A stretch of 64,000 nucleotides of DNA from Streptomyces deccanensis (GTDB lineage: Bacteria; Actinomycetota; Actinomycetes; Streptomycetales; Streptomycetaceae): positions 1,798,001 through 1,862,000 of the forward strand of contig NZ_CP092431.1 in assembly GCF_022385335.1 (NCBI RefSeq), in the 5' to 3' direction. Under the pieces are notes generated by a model that was not told the origin of the DNA, ran no database searches, and saw nothing but the letters and a program-made list of their open reading frames with translations. The position numbers and the translations under genes were made by a program. Numbering within the stretch: position 1 is the first letter of the stretch; the number at the start of each line of letters is the position of its first letter. Positions 17,691-27,709 of this stretch are shown here, piece after piece.

Positions 17691-19010
17691 ATGAGTACGA
17701 ACCCTCCTTCCCAGGCCCTGACCTCCACGAGCGAACCCGACCCCGACGGCCGGCCCGCCGACGACGGCCCCCTCGGCTGGCTGCGGGCCCTCGGCCCGCG
17801 CGGCCGCCGCGCCTTCGGCGGCGCGTTCGGCGGCTACGCCCTCGACTCCTACGACTACTTCACGCTGCCGCTGAGCATGGTCGCGCTCACGGCCTACTTC
17901 GGCCTGGACAACGGCCAGACCGGGCTGTTCACCACGGTCACGCTGGTCGTGTCCGCGATCGGCGGCGCCGCGGCCGGTGTGCTCGCGGACCGGATCGGCC
18001 GGGTCAAGGCGCTGATGATCACCGTGATCACGTACGCCGTGTTCACCGTGGCCTGCGGCTTCGCGCCCAACTACGAGACGCTGCTGGTCTTCCGCGCCCT
18101 CCAGGGGCTCGGCTTCGGCGGGGAGTGGGCGGTCGGCGCGATCCTCGTCGCCGAGTACGCGAGCGCCAAGCACCGGGGGCGTACGCTCGGCGCGATCCAG
18201 AGCTCCTGGGCGGTCGGCTGGGGTCTGGCCGTGATCGTCTACACGATGGTCTTCTCCTTCCTCGACGACGACCTGGCCTGGCGCGTGATGTTCTGGACCG
18301 GCGCCCTGCCCGCGCTGCTCGTGATCTGGGTGCGCCGGTCGGTCGAGGACGCCCCGCAGGCCGCGGCCGCGCGCGAACGGAGCGCCGAGAAGGGCTCGTT
18401 CGCGGTGATCTTCCGGCCGGGCACGGCCTCCGCGCCGGGGCTGCTGCGCACCACGGTGTTCGCGGTGCTGCTCTCCACCGGCGTCCAGGGCGGCTACTAC
18501 ACGCTGGCGACCTGGGTGCCGACCTATCTGAAGACGGAGCGGGGTCTGTCGGTCGTCGGCACCGGCGGCTACCTCACGTTCCTGATCTCCGGCGCCTTCA
18601 TCGGCTACCTCACCGGCGGCTATCTCACCGACCTGCTGGGCCGCCGCCGGAACATCTGGCTCTTCGCCGTGCTCTCGGCGCTGTGCATCCTGGCGTACGC
18701 GAACATCCCGAACGGCGCCAACACCCTGCTGCTGGTGCTGGGTTTCCCCCTCGGGTTCTGCATGTCGGCGATCTTCAGCGGCTTCGGCTCGTACCTCAGC
18801 GAGCTGTACCCGGTGGCCGTCCGCGGCACCGGGCAGGGCTTCACGTACAACACCGGGCGCGCGGTGGGCGCCGTCTTCCCGACCACGGTCGGCTTCCTGG
18901 CGGACAGCTGGGGCGTCGGCGGCGCGCTGGTCTTCGGCGCGATCGGCTACGGCCTGGCGGCGGTGGCCCTGCTCGGCCTCCCGGAGACACGCGGAAGGGA
19001 ACTGCTGTGA
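17691..19010 (+). CDS. MFS transporter of the 5-oxoproline operon
   Basis: The product has 439 residues and 12 predicted membrane helices. It carries the MFS loop motif [11 protein letters not shown] between helices 2 and 3 and a second copy, [12 protein letters not shown], in the other half. [19 protein letters not shown] and the [18 protein letters not shown] region are typical of the metabolite:H+ symporter / sialate-type branch, which carries small carboxylates. GAGG lies ahead of the ATG at 17691. It is first in the pxp operon and overlaps the next gene by four bases. Import of 5-oxoproline, D-glutamate or a related acid is the natural inference; the substrate is not determined. Confidence 0.88.
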   Translation: MSTNPPSQALTSTSEPDPDGRPADDGPLGWLRALGPRGRRAFGGAFGGYALDSYDYFTLPLSMVALTAYFGLDNGQTGLFTTVTLVVSAIGGAAAGVLADRIGRVKALMITVITYAVFTVACGFAPNYETLLVFRALQGLGFGGEWAVGAILVAEYASAKHRGRTLGAIQSSWAVGWGLAVIVYTMVFSFLDDDLAWRVMFWTGALPALLVIWVRRSVEDAPQAAAARERSAEKGSFAVIFRPGTASAPGLLRTTVFAVLLSTGVQGGYYTLATWVPTYLKTERGLSVVGTGGYLTFLISGAFIGYLTGGYLTDLLGRRRNIWLFAVLSALCILAYANIPNGANTLLLVLGFPLGFCMSAIFSGFGSYLSELYPVAVRGTGQGFTYNTGRAVGAVFPTTVGFLADSWGVGGALVFGAIGYGLAAVALLGLPETRGRELL

Positions 19011-19861
19011 ACCCCCTGACCACGCGGCACCCCGACCCGGCAGCCGCCCCGCACGACCGGCCCTTCGCCTCCGTCGACCCGCACGCGCACGCGTGGACCC
19101 CCGAGGAGGCGCGCGCCCGGTTCCGTACGGGTGCCGCGGGCCCCACGGCGGGAGTGGCCGCCGGACACACCCAGGCGAACCTGATCTCCGTGCCCGCCGA
19201 CTGGGCGTACGACATGCTGCTGTTCTGCCAGCGCAACCCCAAGCCGTGCCCCGTGCTCGACGTCACGGACGCCGGCGCGTGGACGACCCCGCTCGCCCGG
19301 GGCGCGGACCTGCGCACCGACCTGCCGCGCTACCGGGTCTGGGAGCACGGCGAGTTGGTGGCCGAGCCGACGGACGTGGTCGACGTCTGGCGGGCGGACC
19401 TGGTGTCGTTCCTGATCGGCTGCAGCTTCACCTTCGAGTCGGCGCTGACCGGGGCGGGCGTCCCGATGCGCCACGTCGAGCAGGGCCGCAACGTGTCGAT
19501 GTACGTCACCTCCCGCCGGTGCCGGCCCGCCGGGCGGGTGCGTGGCCCGCTGGTGGTGTCGATGCGTCCGGTGCCGCCCGAGCACCTGGCGGCGGCGATC
19601 CGGGAGAGCAGTCTGCTGCCGGCCGTGCACGGTGGCCCGGTGCACTGCGGCGAGCCGACGGGCCTCGGCATCGAGGACCTGTCCCGTCCGGACTTCGGCG
19701 ACCCGGTCGACGCCGCACCGGACGACATCCCGGTGTTCTGGGCCTGCGGGGTGACACCCCAGGCCGCCGTGATGGCGTCACGCCCGCCGTTCGCGATCAC
19801 GCACGCCCCGGGGCAGATGTTCCTGACCGACGCCCGCGACGAGCAGTACCGCGTGCTCTGA
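19007..19861 (+). CDS. DUF1445 putative hydro-lyase / D-glutamate cyclase family
   Basis: This 284-residue protein shows the family blocks [35 protein letters not shown] and [19 protein letters not shown]. The C-terminal region has [11 protein letters not shown] and [12 protein letters not shown]. Members are usually named putative hydro-lyase. The vertebrate mitochondrial homologue is a D-glutamate cyclase making 5-oxo-D-proline. The GTG start overlaps the transporter's TGA, and pxpA follows 15 bases downstream. The context suggests it feeds or channels 5-oxoproline to the PxpABC hydrolase. The enzymatic reaction is not shown by sequence alone. Confidence 0.85.
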   Translation: MNPLTTRHPDPAAAPHDRPFASVDPHAHAWTPEEARARFRTGAAGPTAGVAAGHTQANLISVPADWAYDMLLFCQRNPKPCPVLDVTDAGAWTTPLARGADLRTDLPRYRVWEHGELVAEPTDVVDVWRADLVSFLIGCSFTFESALTGAGVPMRHVEQGRNVSMYVTSRRCRPAGRVRGPLVVSMRPVPPEHLAAAIRESSLLPAVHGGPVHCGEPTGLGIEDLSRPDFGDPVDAAPDDIPVFWACGVTPQAAVMASRPPFAITHAPGQMFLTDARDEQYRVL

Positions 19862-19876
19862 CATACAAGCGAGAGA

Positions 19877-20644
19877 ATGGGATTCATGGGCTCGATCGAT
19901 CTCAACGCCGACCTCGGCGAGGGCTTCGGCCGCTGGACGCTGACCGACGACGAGCGGCTGCTGTCCGTCGTCACCAGCGCCAACGTGGCCTGTGGCTTCC
20001 ACGCGGGGGACCCGGTCACCATGCGGCGGGTCTGCGAGCTGGCGGCCGAGCGCGGTGTCCGGATCGGCGCCCAGGTCTCGTACCGCGACCTGGCGGGCTT
20101 CGGGCGACGCGCGATGGACGTGCCGCCCGCCGAACTGGCGGCCGAAGTGGCCTACCAGATCGGTGCTCTTGAGGTCTTCGCACGCGCGGCGGGCACGCGC
20201 GTGTCGTACGTGAAGCCGCACGGCGCGCTCTACAACCGCGTCGTGCACGACGAGGAACAGGCGGCGGCGGTCGTCGACGGAGTGCGCCTCGCCGACGCCG
20301 CGCTGCCCGTCCTCGGCCTGCCCGGCTCGCGTCTCCTCGCGCTGGCCGAAGGGGCGGGACTGCCCGCCGTCACCGAGGCGTTCGCGGACCGCGCCTACAC
20401 CGACCTGGGCACGCTGGTGCCGCGCGGTCAGGACGGTGCCGTCATCACGGACGGCGACGCGGTGGTGGCCCGGTCGCTGGGCCTCGCCACGGACGGCACG
20501 GTCGTGTCCCACTCCGGCGTACGCGTCCCCGTCCGGGCCCGCTCCCTCTGTCTGCACGGCGACACACCGGGCGCGGTGGAGCTGGCCCGGCGGGTGCGGT
20601 CCTCGCTGGCGGCCGCCGGCGTGCGCGTGGAGGCGTTCTCATGA
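19877..20644 (+). CDS. pxpA: 5-oxoprolinase subunit A (LamB/YcsF family)
   Basis: This 255-residue protein has the LamB/YcsF signature: [12 protein letters not shown] at the N terminus, [13 protein letters not shown] with likely metal-binding residues, [12 protein letters not shown], and VKPHGALYN with a conserved His. The C-terminal [11 protein letters not shown] is also typical. PxpA works with PxpB and PxpC to hydrolyse 5-oxo-L-proline to glutamate using ATP. An alternative ATG lies three codons in (19886). The stop overlaps the next start as ATGA, so pxpA and pxpB are translationally coupled. Confidence 0.93.
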   Translation: MGFMGSIDLNADLGEGFGRWTLTDDERLLSVVTSANVACGFHAGDPVTMRRVCELAAERGVRIGAQVSYRDLAGFGRRAMDVPPAELAAEVAYQIGALEVFARAAGTRVSYVKPHGALYNRVVHDEEQAAAVVDGVRLADAALPVLGLPGSRLLALAEGAGLPAVTEAFADRAYTDLGTLVPRGQDGAVITDGDAVVARSLGLATDGTVVSHSGVRVPVRARSLCLHGDTPGAVELARRVRSSLAAAGVRVEAFS

Positions 20645-21252
20645 GAGCCCTGCCGGTCGGAGACCGCGCCCTGCTGATCGAAGTGGGGACGGGCGAGGAG
20701 GCCGAAGCCCTGCACGCCGAGCTGCTCCGCCGCCGCGCGACGGGCGACCTGTCGGCGACCGAGATCGTCCCGGCCGCCCGTACGGTCCTTTTGGACGGCC
20801 TCGACGCCCCGTCCCGCCTCGCCGAACGCCTCGTCTCCTGGGACATCCCGCCGGTCCCGCCGCGCGCGGAGCAGGTCGTCGAGATCCCCGTGCGGTACGA
20901 CGGCCCCGATCTGCCGGACGTCGCCGCGCACTGGGGTGTCGACGAGGCCGAGGTGGTCCGCGCCCACGCGGGCGCCGAGTACCGCGTGGCGTTCTGCGGC
21001 TTCGCCCCCGGCTTCGGCTACCTCACGGGGCTGCCCCGCGAGGTCCCGCGCCGGGCGACCCCGCGCACGTCGGTCCCCGCGGGGTCGGTCGCCCTGGCCG
21101 GCCCGTACACCGGCGTCTACCCGCGCGCGTCCCCCGGCGGCTGGCAGCTCATCGGCACGACGGACGCGGTGCTGTGGGACCCCGCGCGCGTGCCGGCCGC
21201 GCTGCTGGCGCCGGGCACCCGGGTCCGCTTCACCCCCTTGGAGACGCCGTGA
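20641..21252 (+). CDS. pxpB: 5-oxoprolinase subunit B (KipI/allophanate hydrolase subunit 1 family)
   Basis: The product has 203 residues. Family features are [11 protein letters not shown] at the start, [20 protein letters not shown] in the middle, [19 protein letters not shown], and [19 protein letters not shown] followed by [11 protein letters not shown]. This is the usual length for PxpB. It pairs with PxpC as the ATP-dependent phosphorylating module of 5-oxoprolinase. It overlaps pxpA by four bases and pxpC by four bases (GTGA), giving a tightly coupled unit with equal stoichiometry. Confidence 0.93.
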   Translation: MRALPVGDRALLIEVGTGEEAEALHAELLRRRATGDLSATEIVPAARTVLLDGLDAPSRLAERLVSWDIPPVPPRAEQVVEIPVRYDGPDLPDVAAHWGVDEAEVVRAHAGAEYRVAFCGFAPGFGYLTGLPREVPRRATPRTSVPAGSVALAGPYTGVYPRASPGGWQLIGTTDAVLWDPARVPAALLAPGTRVRFTPLETP

Positions 21253-22121
21253 CGGACGATGCCCTCGTGGTGGTCCGCGCGGGCGCCCTGACCACCGTCC
21301 AGGACCGGGGCCGCCCCGGGCACGCCCACCTCGGCGTGCCCCGTTCGGGCGCCCTGGACGCGCCGGCGGCCGCCCTGGTCAACCGTCTGGTGGGCAACTC
21401 CCCGGACGCGGCCGTGCTGGAGACCACCCTCAACGGCTGCTCCGTGCGGCCCCGCTCGGCGGTCGTCGTGGCCGTCGGCGGTGCCCCCGGTCCGGTCACC
21501 GTGGACGGCCGCCCGGCCCCGTGGGGCGCGCCCGTACGTGTCCCCGGCGGCGCCCTCCTCGACATCGGCCCCGCCCGTTCCGGCGTACGCGGTTATCTCG
21601 CCGTCGCCGGTGGTGTGGCCGTCGAACCGGTGCTGGGCAGCCGCTCCACGGACCTGTTGTCGGGCCTCGGTCCGCCCCCGCTGACGGACGGCACCGTGCT
21701 CCCGCTCGGCCGCCCGTGCCGCCCGCACGCGCGCGTGGACGTCGTCCCGCACCCCGCGCCGCCCTCGGAGCTGGTGCTGCGCGTCACCCTGGGACCACGC
21801 GACGACTGGTTCACGGACACGGCGCTGCGCACCCTCACCAGGCATCCGTACGCCGTGTCGTCCGCGAGCAACCGCATCGGGCTGCGCACGGAGGGGCCCG
21901 CCCTGGAGCGCTCCCGGCCGGGTGAACTCCCCAGCGAGGGAATGGTGCTGGGCGCCGTCCAGGTGCCGCCGGACGGCCGTCCGGTCGTCTTCCTCGCCGA
22001 CCACCCGACCACCGGGGGCTATCCGGTGATCGCGGTCGTCCACCCGGCGGACCTGCCCGGCGCGGCCCAGGCCACGCCGGGCACGCCGGTACGGTTCGTC
22101 GCCGTACGGCACCGCCGCTGA
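21249..22121 (+). CDS. pxpC: 5-oxoprolinase subunit C (KipA/allophanate hydrolase subunit 2 family)
   Basis: This 290-residue protein carries the biotin-dependent carboxyltransferase-like fold of the AHS2 family: [63 protein letters not shown] and [15 protein letters not shown] with [13 protein letters not shown] near the end. It is last in the 5-oxoproline operon. The GTG start is fixed by the overlap with pxpB. It converges on the SGNH hydrolase gene 43 bases downstream. No strong terminator was seen; GGTGGCG and CGCCACC could pair across a long loop there. Confidence 0.92.
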   Translation: MTDDALVVVRAGALTTVQDRGRPGHAHLGVPRSGALDAPAAALVNRLVGNSPDAAVLETTLNGCSVRPRSAVVVAVGGAPGPVTVDGRPAPWGAPVRVPGGALLDIGPARSGVRGYLAVAGGVAVEPVLGSRSTDLLSGLGPPPLTDGTVLPLGRPCRPHARVDVVPHPAPPSELVLRVTLGPRDDWFTDTALRTLTRHPYAVSSASNRIGLRTEGPALERSRPGELPSEGMVLGAVQVPPDGRPVVFLADHPTTGGYPVIAVVHPADLPGAAQATPGTPVRFVAVRHRR

Positions 22122-22164
22122 CCAGGGGTGGCGCCCGGCGTCGGTCCGGTCGCCCCGGGCCGCC

Positions 22165-23145
22165 TCACGCCACCTCCGGCCGTTGCTCGGGGGCGGACAG
22201 CGCGGCCAGGGCCGACGCGACCGCGTGGGAGGCGGACAGGTCCAGCCGGGCGCTGGTGCCGCGCGCCTTGTGGCGTACCTCGGCGGCGGCGAGGGCCAGG
22301 AGCTGCGGGAGCAGGTCGGTGCAGCGCCGGGCCACCCAGCCCGTGCCCGCGGTGGCCAGCCACCAGAAGCCGGCGGCGCGGCCCGGCGCCTCGAACTCGG
22401 GCTCGGCGGAGGGCGCCGGGCCCGTGGCGATGCCCGCCTCGGTGAGCAGGGCGTGGAAGCGGAGGGCGAGCTGCCGGTGTCCCCGTTCGCCGGGGTGCAA
22501 CCGGTCCGCGCTCCACATCGCGCGGTCCGTCAGCCAGGCGCCCTCCGAAGCGTGCAGATGGACGGCTCCGTGGCGCTCGGACAGGGCGTGCACGACGGTG
22601 TTGACGGCCCGCTGCCGCCGGGCGAGGGGCCTGGCGAGCGCCCCCGGCAGACCGAGCATCGCCCCGGGATCGGGCAGACAGGCGGTGAGCAGCACCGCTC
22701 CGCGCTCCCGGAGCGCCGCGTAGACGGCGTCGAGGCGAGCGGTGACGGCGTGGATGTCGAAGGTGCACCGCAGGGTGTCGTTGACGCCGATGACGACCGA
22801 GGCGATGTCCGGGCGGAGGTCGAGCGCGGCGGACAGCTGCCGCTCCAGGACGTCACGCGTCTGGGAGCCGCTGACGGCCAGGTTGGTGAACTCCACGGTG
22901 GGCCCGGCGCCCGGCCACGCATGCAGCCCCGGGCCCGACCCCGCGTGCAGCCCCACCCCCGACCCGCCGCCCGGCCCCCCATCCGGCCCACGGCCCGGCC
23001 TCGCATCCGCCCCACCGCCCGGCCCCACGTCCGCTCGGAGCCCTTCGGCGAGCAGCGCGGCCCAGCCCCGCCAGCCGCCTTCGACGGGGTCGCCCACGCC
23101 CTCGGTGAGGGAGTCGCCGAGGGCCACGAACCGCAGGGCTCTCAT
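22165..23145 (-). CDS. SGNH/GDSL-family esterase or lipase
   Basis: The protein has about 326 residues. Block I is VALGDSLTEGVGD (nucleophile Ser), followed by the oxyanion Gly in LAVSGSQTRDV, Asn in IGVNDTLR (block III), and ADRLHPGERGH with the catalytic Asp-His near the C-terminal third. A Gly/Pro-rich stretch of about 40 residues (near 44-85) is inserted between blocks I and II and looks like a low-complexity expansion. No signal peptide is evident, so it probably acts in the cytoplasm. The ATG overlaps the stop of the upstream glycosyltransferase. The cluster context suggests removal or adjustment of an acyl group on a glycan or glycolipid, which is inference. Confidence 0.85.
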   Translation of the reverse strand: MRALRFVALGDSLTEGVGDPVEGGWRGWAALLAEGLRADVGPGGGADARPGRGPDGGPGGGSGVGLHAGSGPGLHAWPGAGPTVEFTNLAVSGSQTRDVLERQLSAALDLRPDIASVVIGVNDTLRCTFDIHAVTARLDAVYAALRERGAVLLTACLPDPGAMLGLPGALARPLARRQRAVNTVVHALSERHGAVHLHASEGAWLTDRAMWSADRLHPGERGHRQLALRFHALLTEAGIATGPAPSAEPEFEAPGRAAGFWWLATAGTGWVARRCTDLLPQLLALAAAEVRHKARGTSARLDLSASHAVASALAALSAPEQRPEVA

Positions 23146-24329
23146 CCCACGCCCTCCCGCACCGGGCGCCCGACGGTCGCGTCGTGCGCGGTGAGGAAGG
23201 CGTCCACCGCGGTCTGCCAGCCGAAGCACTCGGCACGCGCGCGTGCCGCCTCCCTGCGCTCGCCCTCGGTGCGGTCCAGCAGCAGTTCGACGGCGTCCGC
23301 GAAGGACTCCCCGTTGTCGGCCGCCGTGGCGCCTGCCGAGCCGATGACCTCCGGCAGCGCCGAGGAGGAGCTGGCCACCACGGGGGTACCGCAGGCCATG
23401 GCCTCCAGTGCGGCCAGCCCGAACGTCTCGGCGGGCCCGGGGGCCAGGGCGACGTCGGCGGAGGCCTGCAGGGCGCCCAGCGTCTCGCGGTCGCCCACGT
23501 GCCCGAGGAAGGTCACCGGCAGCCCCTTGGCCCGCTGTTCGAGCCTGCCGCGCAGCGGGCCGTCACCGGCGACGACCAGCACGGCCCGCCGTCCGCGCCG
23601 CAGCAGCGCCTCCAGGGCGTCGAGGGCCGTGCCCGGCCGCTTCTCCACGGACAGCCGGGAGCACATCACCAGCAGGACCTCGTCCTCGCGCGCGTGCCGC
23701 TCCCGCAGCCCCGGGTCGCGCAGGGCAGGGTGCCGTCCCACGAGGTCGACGCCCAGGGGGGCCCGGACGACGTTGCGCGCCCCGATCCGCACGAACTCCC
23801 GTTCGGCGAACTCGGTGGTGCACACCACTCGCGAGTAGGTGTGGGCGGTACGGACGTTGAGGGCGTCCGAGGCCCGTCGGGCCATGCCCTCGGACAGCCC
23901 CCAGGTCCGCAGGACCCCGTCGGCGGTCTCGTGCGAGACCATCACCGCGCGCACCCTGGCCCGCCGCGCCCACTTCCCCGTCCAGCGCAGCGTGGTGCGG
24001 TCGGAGACCTCCAGCCGGTCGGGCCCCAGCGACTCCAGGAGGCCGGCCACCCGCCCCTTGTCCATGAGGACCCGGTAGCCGCCGGTGCCCGGCAGCAGCG
24101 GTCCTGGCAGGGTGATCACCCGGCCCTGCTCGGTCGCGCGGTCGGTGTACCGCTCGCCGGGCACGATCAGTACCGACTCGTGCCCGGCCGCCTCGTATCC
24201 CCTGCCCAGTTCCCGCAGCGCGATCCGCAGTCCGCCCGAGGAGGGGGCGACGAAGTTGGCGAGCCGCACGATCCGCAGCCCGGTCCGGGCACCGTCCCTC
24301 GGTGCTCCCTCGACAGCGTTCCCGGTCAT
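23142..24329 (-). CDS. Glycosyltransferase family 4 (GT-B)
   Basis: The protein has 395 residues and a GT-B fold. The N-terminal half has RIVRLANFVAPSSGGLR and AVMVSHETADGV. The C-terminal half has VVRAPLGVDLVGRHP, LVMCSRLSVEKRP, LVVAGDGPLRGRL and the nucleotide-sugar motif PAETFGLAALEAMACGTPVV. The EX7E pattern (ETFGLAALE) marks a retaining GT4 enzyme. The true ATG at 24329 overlaps the neighbouring glycosyltransferase stop, and the stop overlaps the esterase start, so all three are coupled. From memory, Streptomyces pairs like this are predicted to mannosylate phospholipid or lipoglycan acceptors. The acceptor is unknown. Confidence 0.88.
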   Translation of the reverse strand: MTGNAVEGAPRDGARTGLRIVRLANFVAPSSGGLRIALRELGRGYEAAGHESVLIVPGERYTDRATEQGRVITLPGPLLPGTGGYRVLMDKGRVAGLLESLGPDRLEVSDRTTLRWTGKWARRARVRAVMVSHETADGVLRTWGLSEGMARRASDALNVRTAHTYSRVVCTTEFAEREFVRIGARNVVRAPLGVDLVGRHPALRDPGLRERHAREDEVLLVMCSRLSVEKRPGTALDALEALLRRGRRAVLVVAGDGPLRGRLEQRAKGLPVTFLGHVGDRETLGALQASADVALAPGPAETFGLAALEAMACGTPVVASSSSALPEVIGSAGATAADNGESFADAVELLLDRTEGERREAARARAECFGWQTAVDAFLTAHDATVGRPVREGVG

Positions 24330-25456
24330 GCCGCCACCGCCGTCCGCGCCGTCAGCACGTCGGCGTAGTGCCCGATGAGCTGGTCGCCGACGGCCGCCCA
24401 GGTGCGCCCTTCGACCATGGCCCGTCCGGCGGCCCCGTAGGCGGCCCGCAGTGCCGGGTCGGCGGCGAGCGACCACACGGCGTCGCGTACGGCGGCCGCG
24501 TCGCGCGGCGGGACCAGGAGCCCCGTGCGCCCGTGGGCGACGAGGTCCAGCGGGCCCCCGGCGGCGGGCGCCACCACGGGCACCCCGCTGGCCATGGCCT
24601 CCTGCACGGTCTGGCAGAAGGTCTCGAAGGGGCCGGTGTGGGCGAAGACGTCGAACGAGGCGAAGATCCGCGCGAGTTCGTCGCCGGTGCGGCGCCCCAG
24701 GAAGACGGCTCCCGGCAGGGCTTCGCGCAGCCCCGGTTCGCTCGGCCCGTCGCCCACGACGACGACCCGCACTCCCTCCAGCCCGCACACACCCGCGAGC
24801 AGTTCGATCTGCTTCTCGGGGGCGAGACGGCCGACGTAGCCGACGATCAGCTCACCGTTCGGCGCCAGTTCGCGGCGCAGGGCCTCGTCGCGCAGCTCGG
24901 GGCGGAACCGGACGGTGTCGACGCCGCGCGGCCACAGGCTCACGCGGGGCACACCGTGTGCCTCCAGGTCGCGCAGGGCCGCGCTGGACGGGGCGAGGGT
25001 GCGGTCGGCTGCGGCGTGCACGGAGCGGATGCGCCGCCAGGCCGCCGCCTCACCGGCGTGGACGTAGGTGCGGGCGTATCCCGCGAGGTCGGTCTGGTAG
25101 ATGGCGACGGCGGGCACACCGAGCCGGGCGGCGGCCGCCATGCCGCGCACGCCGAGGACGAAGGGGCTGGCCAGGTGGACGATGTCGGCCCGGTGCTCGA
25201 CGATCGCCGCGGCGACCCTGCGGCTGGGCAGGGCGACGCGGACCTGGGGATAGCCCGGGAGCGGGAGGGAGGGGACGCGGACGACGGGGCACGGTGCCTG
25301 GAGGTCGGCTCCGGCTCCGGTTCCCTGGGCGGTGGCCGGGGCCACGACGAGCGGGGCGTGCCCCCGCGCGACGAGGTGCCGCGCGGTCTGCAGGGCGCAG
25401 TGGGCCACGCCGTTCACATCGGGGGGAAAGGACTCGGTCACTATGACGACACGCAT
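24326..25456 (-). CDS. Glycosyltransferase family 4, MgtA/PimB-like mannosyltransferase candidate
   Basis: This 376-residue GT-B enzyme starts MRVVIVTESFPPDVNGVAH, the signature opening of actinobacterial GDP-mannose-dependent transferases. Other motifs are LASPFVLGVRG, AIYQTDLAGYA, LWPRGVDTVRF, IVGYVGRLAPEKQIELL, VVVGDGPSEP and PFETFCQTVQEAMASGVPVV. In mycobacteria and corynebacteria such enzymes add alpha-mannose to phosphatidylinositol or glucuronyl-diacylglycerol lipids. It is first in a three-gene coupled unit with a second glycosyltransferase and an SGNH esterase. Donor and acceptor here are inferred. Confidence 0.88.
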   Translation of the reverse strand: MRVVIVTESFPPDVNGVAHCALQTARHLVARGHAPLVVAPATAQGTGAGADLQAPCPVVRVPSLPLPGYPQVRVALPSRRVAAAIVEHRADIVHLASPFVLGVRGMAAAARLGVPAVAIYQTDLAGYARTYVHAGEAAAWRRIRSVHAAADRTLAPSSAALRDLEAHGVPRVSLWPRGVDTVRFRPELRDEALRRELAPNGELIVGYVGRLAPEKQIELLAGVCGLEGVRVVVVGDGPSEPGLREALPGAVFLGRRTGDELARIFASFDVFAHTGPFETFCQTVQEAMASGVPVVAPAAGGPLDLVAHGRTGLLVPPRDAAAVRDAVWSLAADPALRAAYGAAGRAMVEGRTWAAVGDQLIGHYADVLTARTAVAA

Positions 25457-25595
25457 AGGGGTGTTGTCGTCGTGCTGGACGTGGCCGCGTCAACGTGGAT
25501 CTTTCCGGACGAGGAACGTCCCATGAGCGTTGCGCTGCACACATGTCCAGGTCAGACCGTGTCCATGCCCTCCTGACCTCCGGGTCACGGGGTGT

Positions 25596-27014
25596 TCACA
25601 TTGCGGGCATGTCAGGACCGATTCGGCTGCGTACGGCTGTCTGGACCTCGGCCTCCTCGGCCGGGTCGGCGGCGAGCCTGCGGAGTTGGTCGACGACGCG
25701 CGCGTCTCCCGTCTCGGCGTGCCGGGCGGCGATCTCGCGGGTGGTCTCCTCGCAGTCCCAGAGGCATTCGACGGCGAAGCCGGCCGCGAAGGAGGGGTCG
25801 GTGGCGGCGAGTGCGCGGGCGGCGCGGCCGCGGAGGTGGGAGGAGGCGGTCTCACGGTAGATGTGGCGCAGGACGGGCGCGGCGCAGACGATGCCGAGGC
25901 GTCCGGCGCCGTCGACGAGCGTCCACAGGGTCTGCGCGTCCGGTCCTTCGCCGCGTACGGCCTCGCGCAGCGCGCCCAGCACCAGGTCGCTGTCCTTGGT
26001 CCCGCCGAGACAGGCGAGCATGCGTCCCGCGGCGGCGCCGAGGGGGTCGGGCCGGTGCACCCAGCCGCGTGCCCGGTCGACGGCGGCCATGCTGCGCATC
26101 CGTTCGAAGGCGTCGACGGCGGCCTCCACGACCATCGTCGTGCCGTCGGTCACGGCGCCCTCGATCAGGTCGAGGGCGTCGGGATCGTTGCCGTCGGCGA
26201 GGTAGCGCAAGGCGGTGCAGCGGGCGCCGTCGTCGCCCGAGCGGGCGGCGGCGAGGATCTCGGGCCGGTCCTCGGGGCCGGCGACGGCGGTCAGACACCG
26301 GGCGGCCGGCACATGGAGGACGGCTCCGCGTTCGATGCCCTGCTGGGCCCACTCGAACACGGCCGCGACGCTCCATCCGGGCCGGGGCCCGCTCGGTCGC
26401 ATCTGCCGCTGCCAGCGGTCGAAACAGCCGGTCTCGTGGGCGGCCCGCACACGGGTGGCGATCGCCTCACGGGGATCGTCGGCCCACAGCCGCCAGGGCC
26501 GGGGTTCGAAGGCGTCACGGACGGCGGCGGCCAGCTCGGCCTCGCCCTCCGGATCCGTGGCGAAACGGGCCAGGACGGGTTCGGCGAGGGAGCGCAGTCC
26601 CTCGTCGTCGTCCCGGAGGGCCAGCTCGTCCAGGGCCCAGGCCCAGCTGGTGCCCACGGCGGCGTACCTGCGCAGCAGGGCGAGGGCGTCCCGCCTGCCG
26701 TACGAGGCGAGGTGCCCGAGGACCGCGAGGGCCAGGCCCGTGCGCGACTCGTCGGTGTCGAGCACGTCCTCGGCGTCGAAGAGGTGCCGCTCGATCTCGT
26801 CGAGCTCGCCGCTCAGGTCGAGGTAGAGACGGGCGTAGTACAGGGAGCGGTTCTCCACCTGCCAGTCGTGGCGGGGGTCGCTCAGCACACAGTGGTTCAG
26901 TGCCGCGAGCGCCTCGGCCCGCGGGGCGGTGAGCGCGTGCAGGGTGCCGTCGCCGCGGCCCCGCTGCAGCAGGCCGAGCAGCGTACCGCTGGGCGCTATG
27001 ACCGGTTCGAACAT
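25596..27014 (-). CDS. HEAT-repeat protein
   Basis: This 472-residue protein is made almost wholly of helical pairs in the HEAT/PBS-lyase style. Repeated Arg-Ala-rich helices such as ARCTALRYLADGNDP, GTTMVVEAAVDAFERMRSM and LRGRAARALAATDPSFA recur at about 30-40 residue spacing. There is no catalytic motif and no signal peptide. HEAT proteins are usually scaffolds or binding platforms; in Streptomyces homologues are mostly annotated as hypothetical. I took the ATG at 27014. An ankyrin-repeat protein lies just upstream on the same strand, so two unrelated repeat scaffolds sit side by side. No partner can be named. Confidence 0.8.
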   Translation of the reverse strand: MFEPVIAPSGTLLGLLQRGRGDGTLHALTAPRAEALAALNHCVLSDPRHDWQVENRSLYYARLYLDLSGELDEIERHLFDAEDVLDTDESRTGLALAVLGHLASYGRRDALALLRRYAAVGTSWAWALDELALRDDDEGLRSLAEPVLARFATDPEGEAELAAAVRDAFEPRPWRLWADDPREAIATRVRAAHETGCFDRWQRQMRPSGPRPGWSVAAVFEWAQQGIERGAVLHVPAARCLTAVAGPEDRPEILAAARSGDDGARCTALRYLADGNDPDALDLIEGAVTDGTTMVVEAAVDAFERMRSMAAVDRARGWVHRPDPLGAAAGRMLACLGGTKDSDLVLGALREAVRGEGPDAQTLWTLVDGAGRLGIVCAAPVLRHIYRETASSHLRGRAARALAATDPSFAAGFAVECLWDCEETTREIAARHAETGDARVVDQLRRLAADPAEEAEVQTAVRSRIGPDMPAM

Positions 27015-27316
27015 GGGAAACAGCCTCACATCAAGCGTCGACGCAACCGGGGATCCTGCATTACCTGGCCGCGTGACAACACGTCGGTGCGCCCGCCGTC
27101 TCTTGCTTGCTGAAGACCATCTTCCTCTGCCTCTCGTCGGTGGCCCATGCGGACCGCGTCACGGCCCACGCGGTGCGGCAACACCTGCCCAGCCGTCATG
27201 TCCGTGAATCACGACGTCATGATGACCCGGCGGTTCTTCCTGCCGCGACCGAAATTTCCGGCGGCCCCGTACCGCCTCCCCCGTCTTTTGCGTTTTACCT
27301 GGTCAGAACATGTTGA
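27015..27316. other. Intergenic region between HEAT- and ankyrin-repeat genes
   Basis: The 302 bases hold no convincing coding sequence. They are somewhat less GC-rich than the genes, and the promoter of the HEAT-repeat gene should lie near its right-flanking start at 27014. No hairpin of terminator quality was noticed. Confidence 0.35.
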
Positions 27317-27709
27317 TCAGTGTGCTGCGAACAGTTCGAGCAGTTCCGTCTTTCCGAACATGCGTGCGGTGTCGACCGCGTTCGGCGTGCCCGCGGCCGG
27401 GTCGGCCCCGGCCTCCAGGAGGACCCGGATGACGCTCTCCTCGCCCTTGAAAACCGCCCCGGCGAGGGGAGTCTGACCGCGGTCGTTGACCCGGTCCGCC
27501 TCCCCGCCACGGGCCAGGAGCTCCCGTACGGCGTCGGCGTGACCGTGGTACGCGGCGAGCATCACGAGCGAGTCGCCGCGGTCGTTGGTGAGGTCGGCCG
27601 GCACGCCCGCGTCGACGTACCCCACGAGCGCCTCGGTCTCGCCCCTACGGGCCAGATCGAAGATCTTGGTCGCCAGCTCCACGACCGCCGGGTCGGGGGC
27701 TTCGCTCAT
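27317..27709 (-). CDS. Ankyrin-repeat protein
   Basis: The protein has 130 residues and about three ankyrin repeats. The clearest are DRGDSLVMLAAYHGHADAVR with ELLARGGEADRVN, and DRGQTPLAGAVFKGEESVIR with VLLEAGADPAAG. It begins MSEAPDPAVVELATKIFDLA. The ATG at 27709 has GAGGTGG upstream; an ATG four codons earlier is less likely. Small cytoplasmic ankyrin proteins are protein-interaction modules. Homologues are common in Streptomyces as single genes of unknown partner. Confidence 0.85.
   Translation of the reverse strand: MSEAPDPAVVELATKIFDLARRGETEALVGYVDAGVPADLTNDRGDSLVMLAAYHGHADAVRELLARGGEADRVNDRGQTPLAGAVFKGEESVIRVLLEAGADPAAGTPNAVDTARMFGKTELLELFAAH

Noticed and set aside
25490..25600. Cysteine-containing short frame on the minus strand after the HEAT gene (CPQCEHPV)
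   Set aside because: The CXXC phrase sits in a frame mostly overlapping the HEAT gene, with no start or ribosome site of its own. Chance is more likely.
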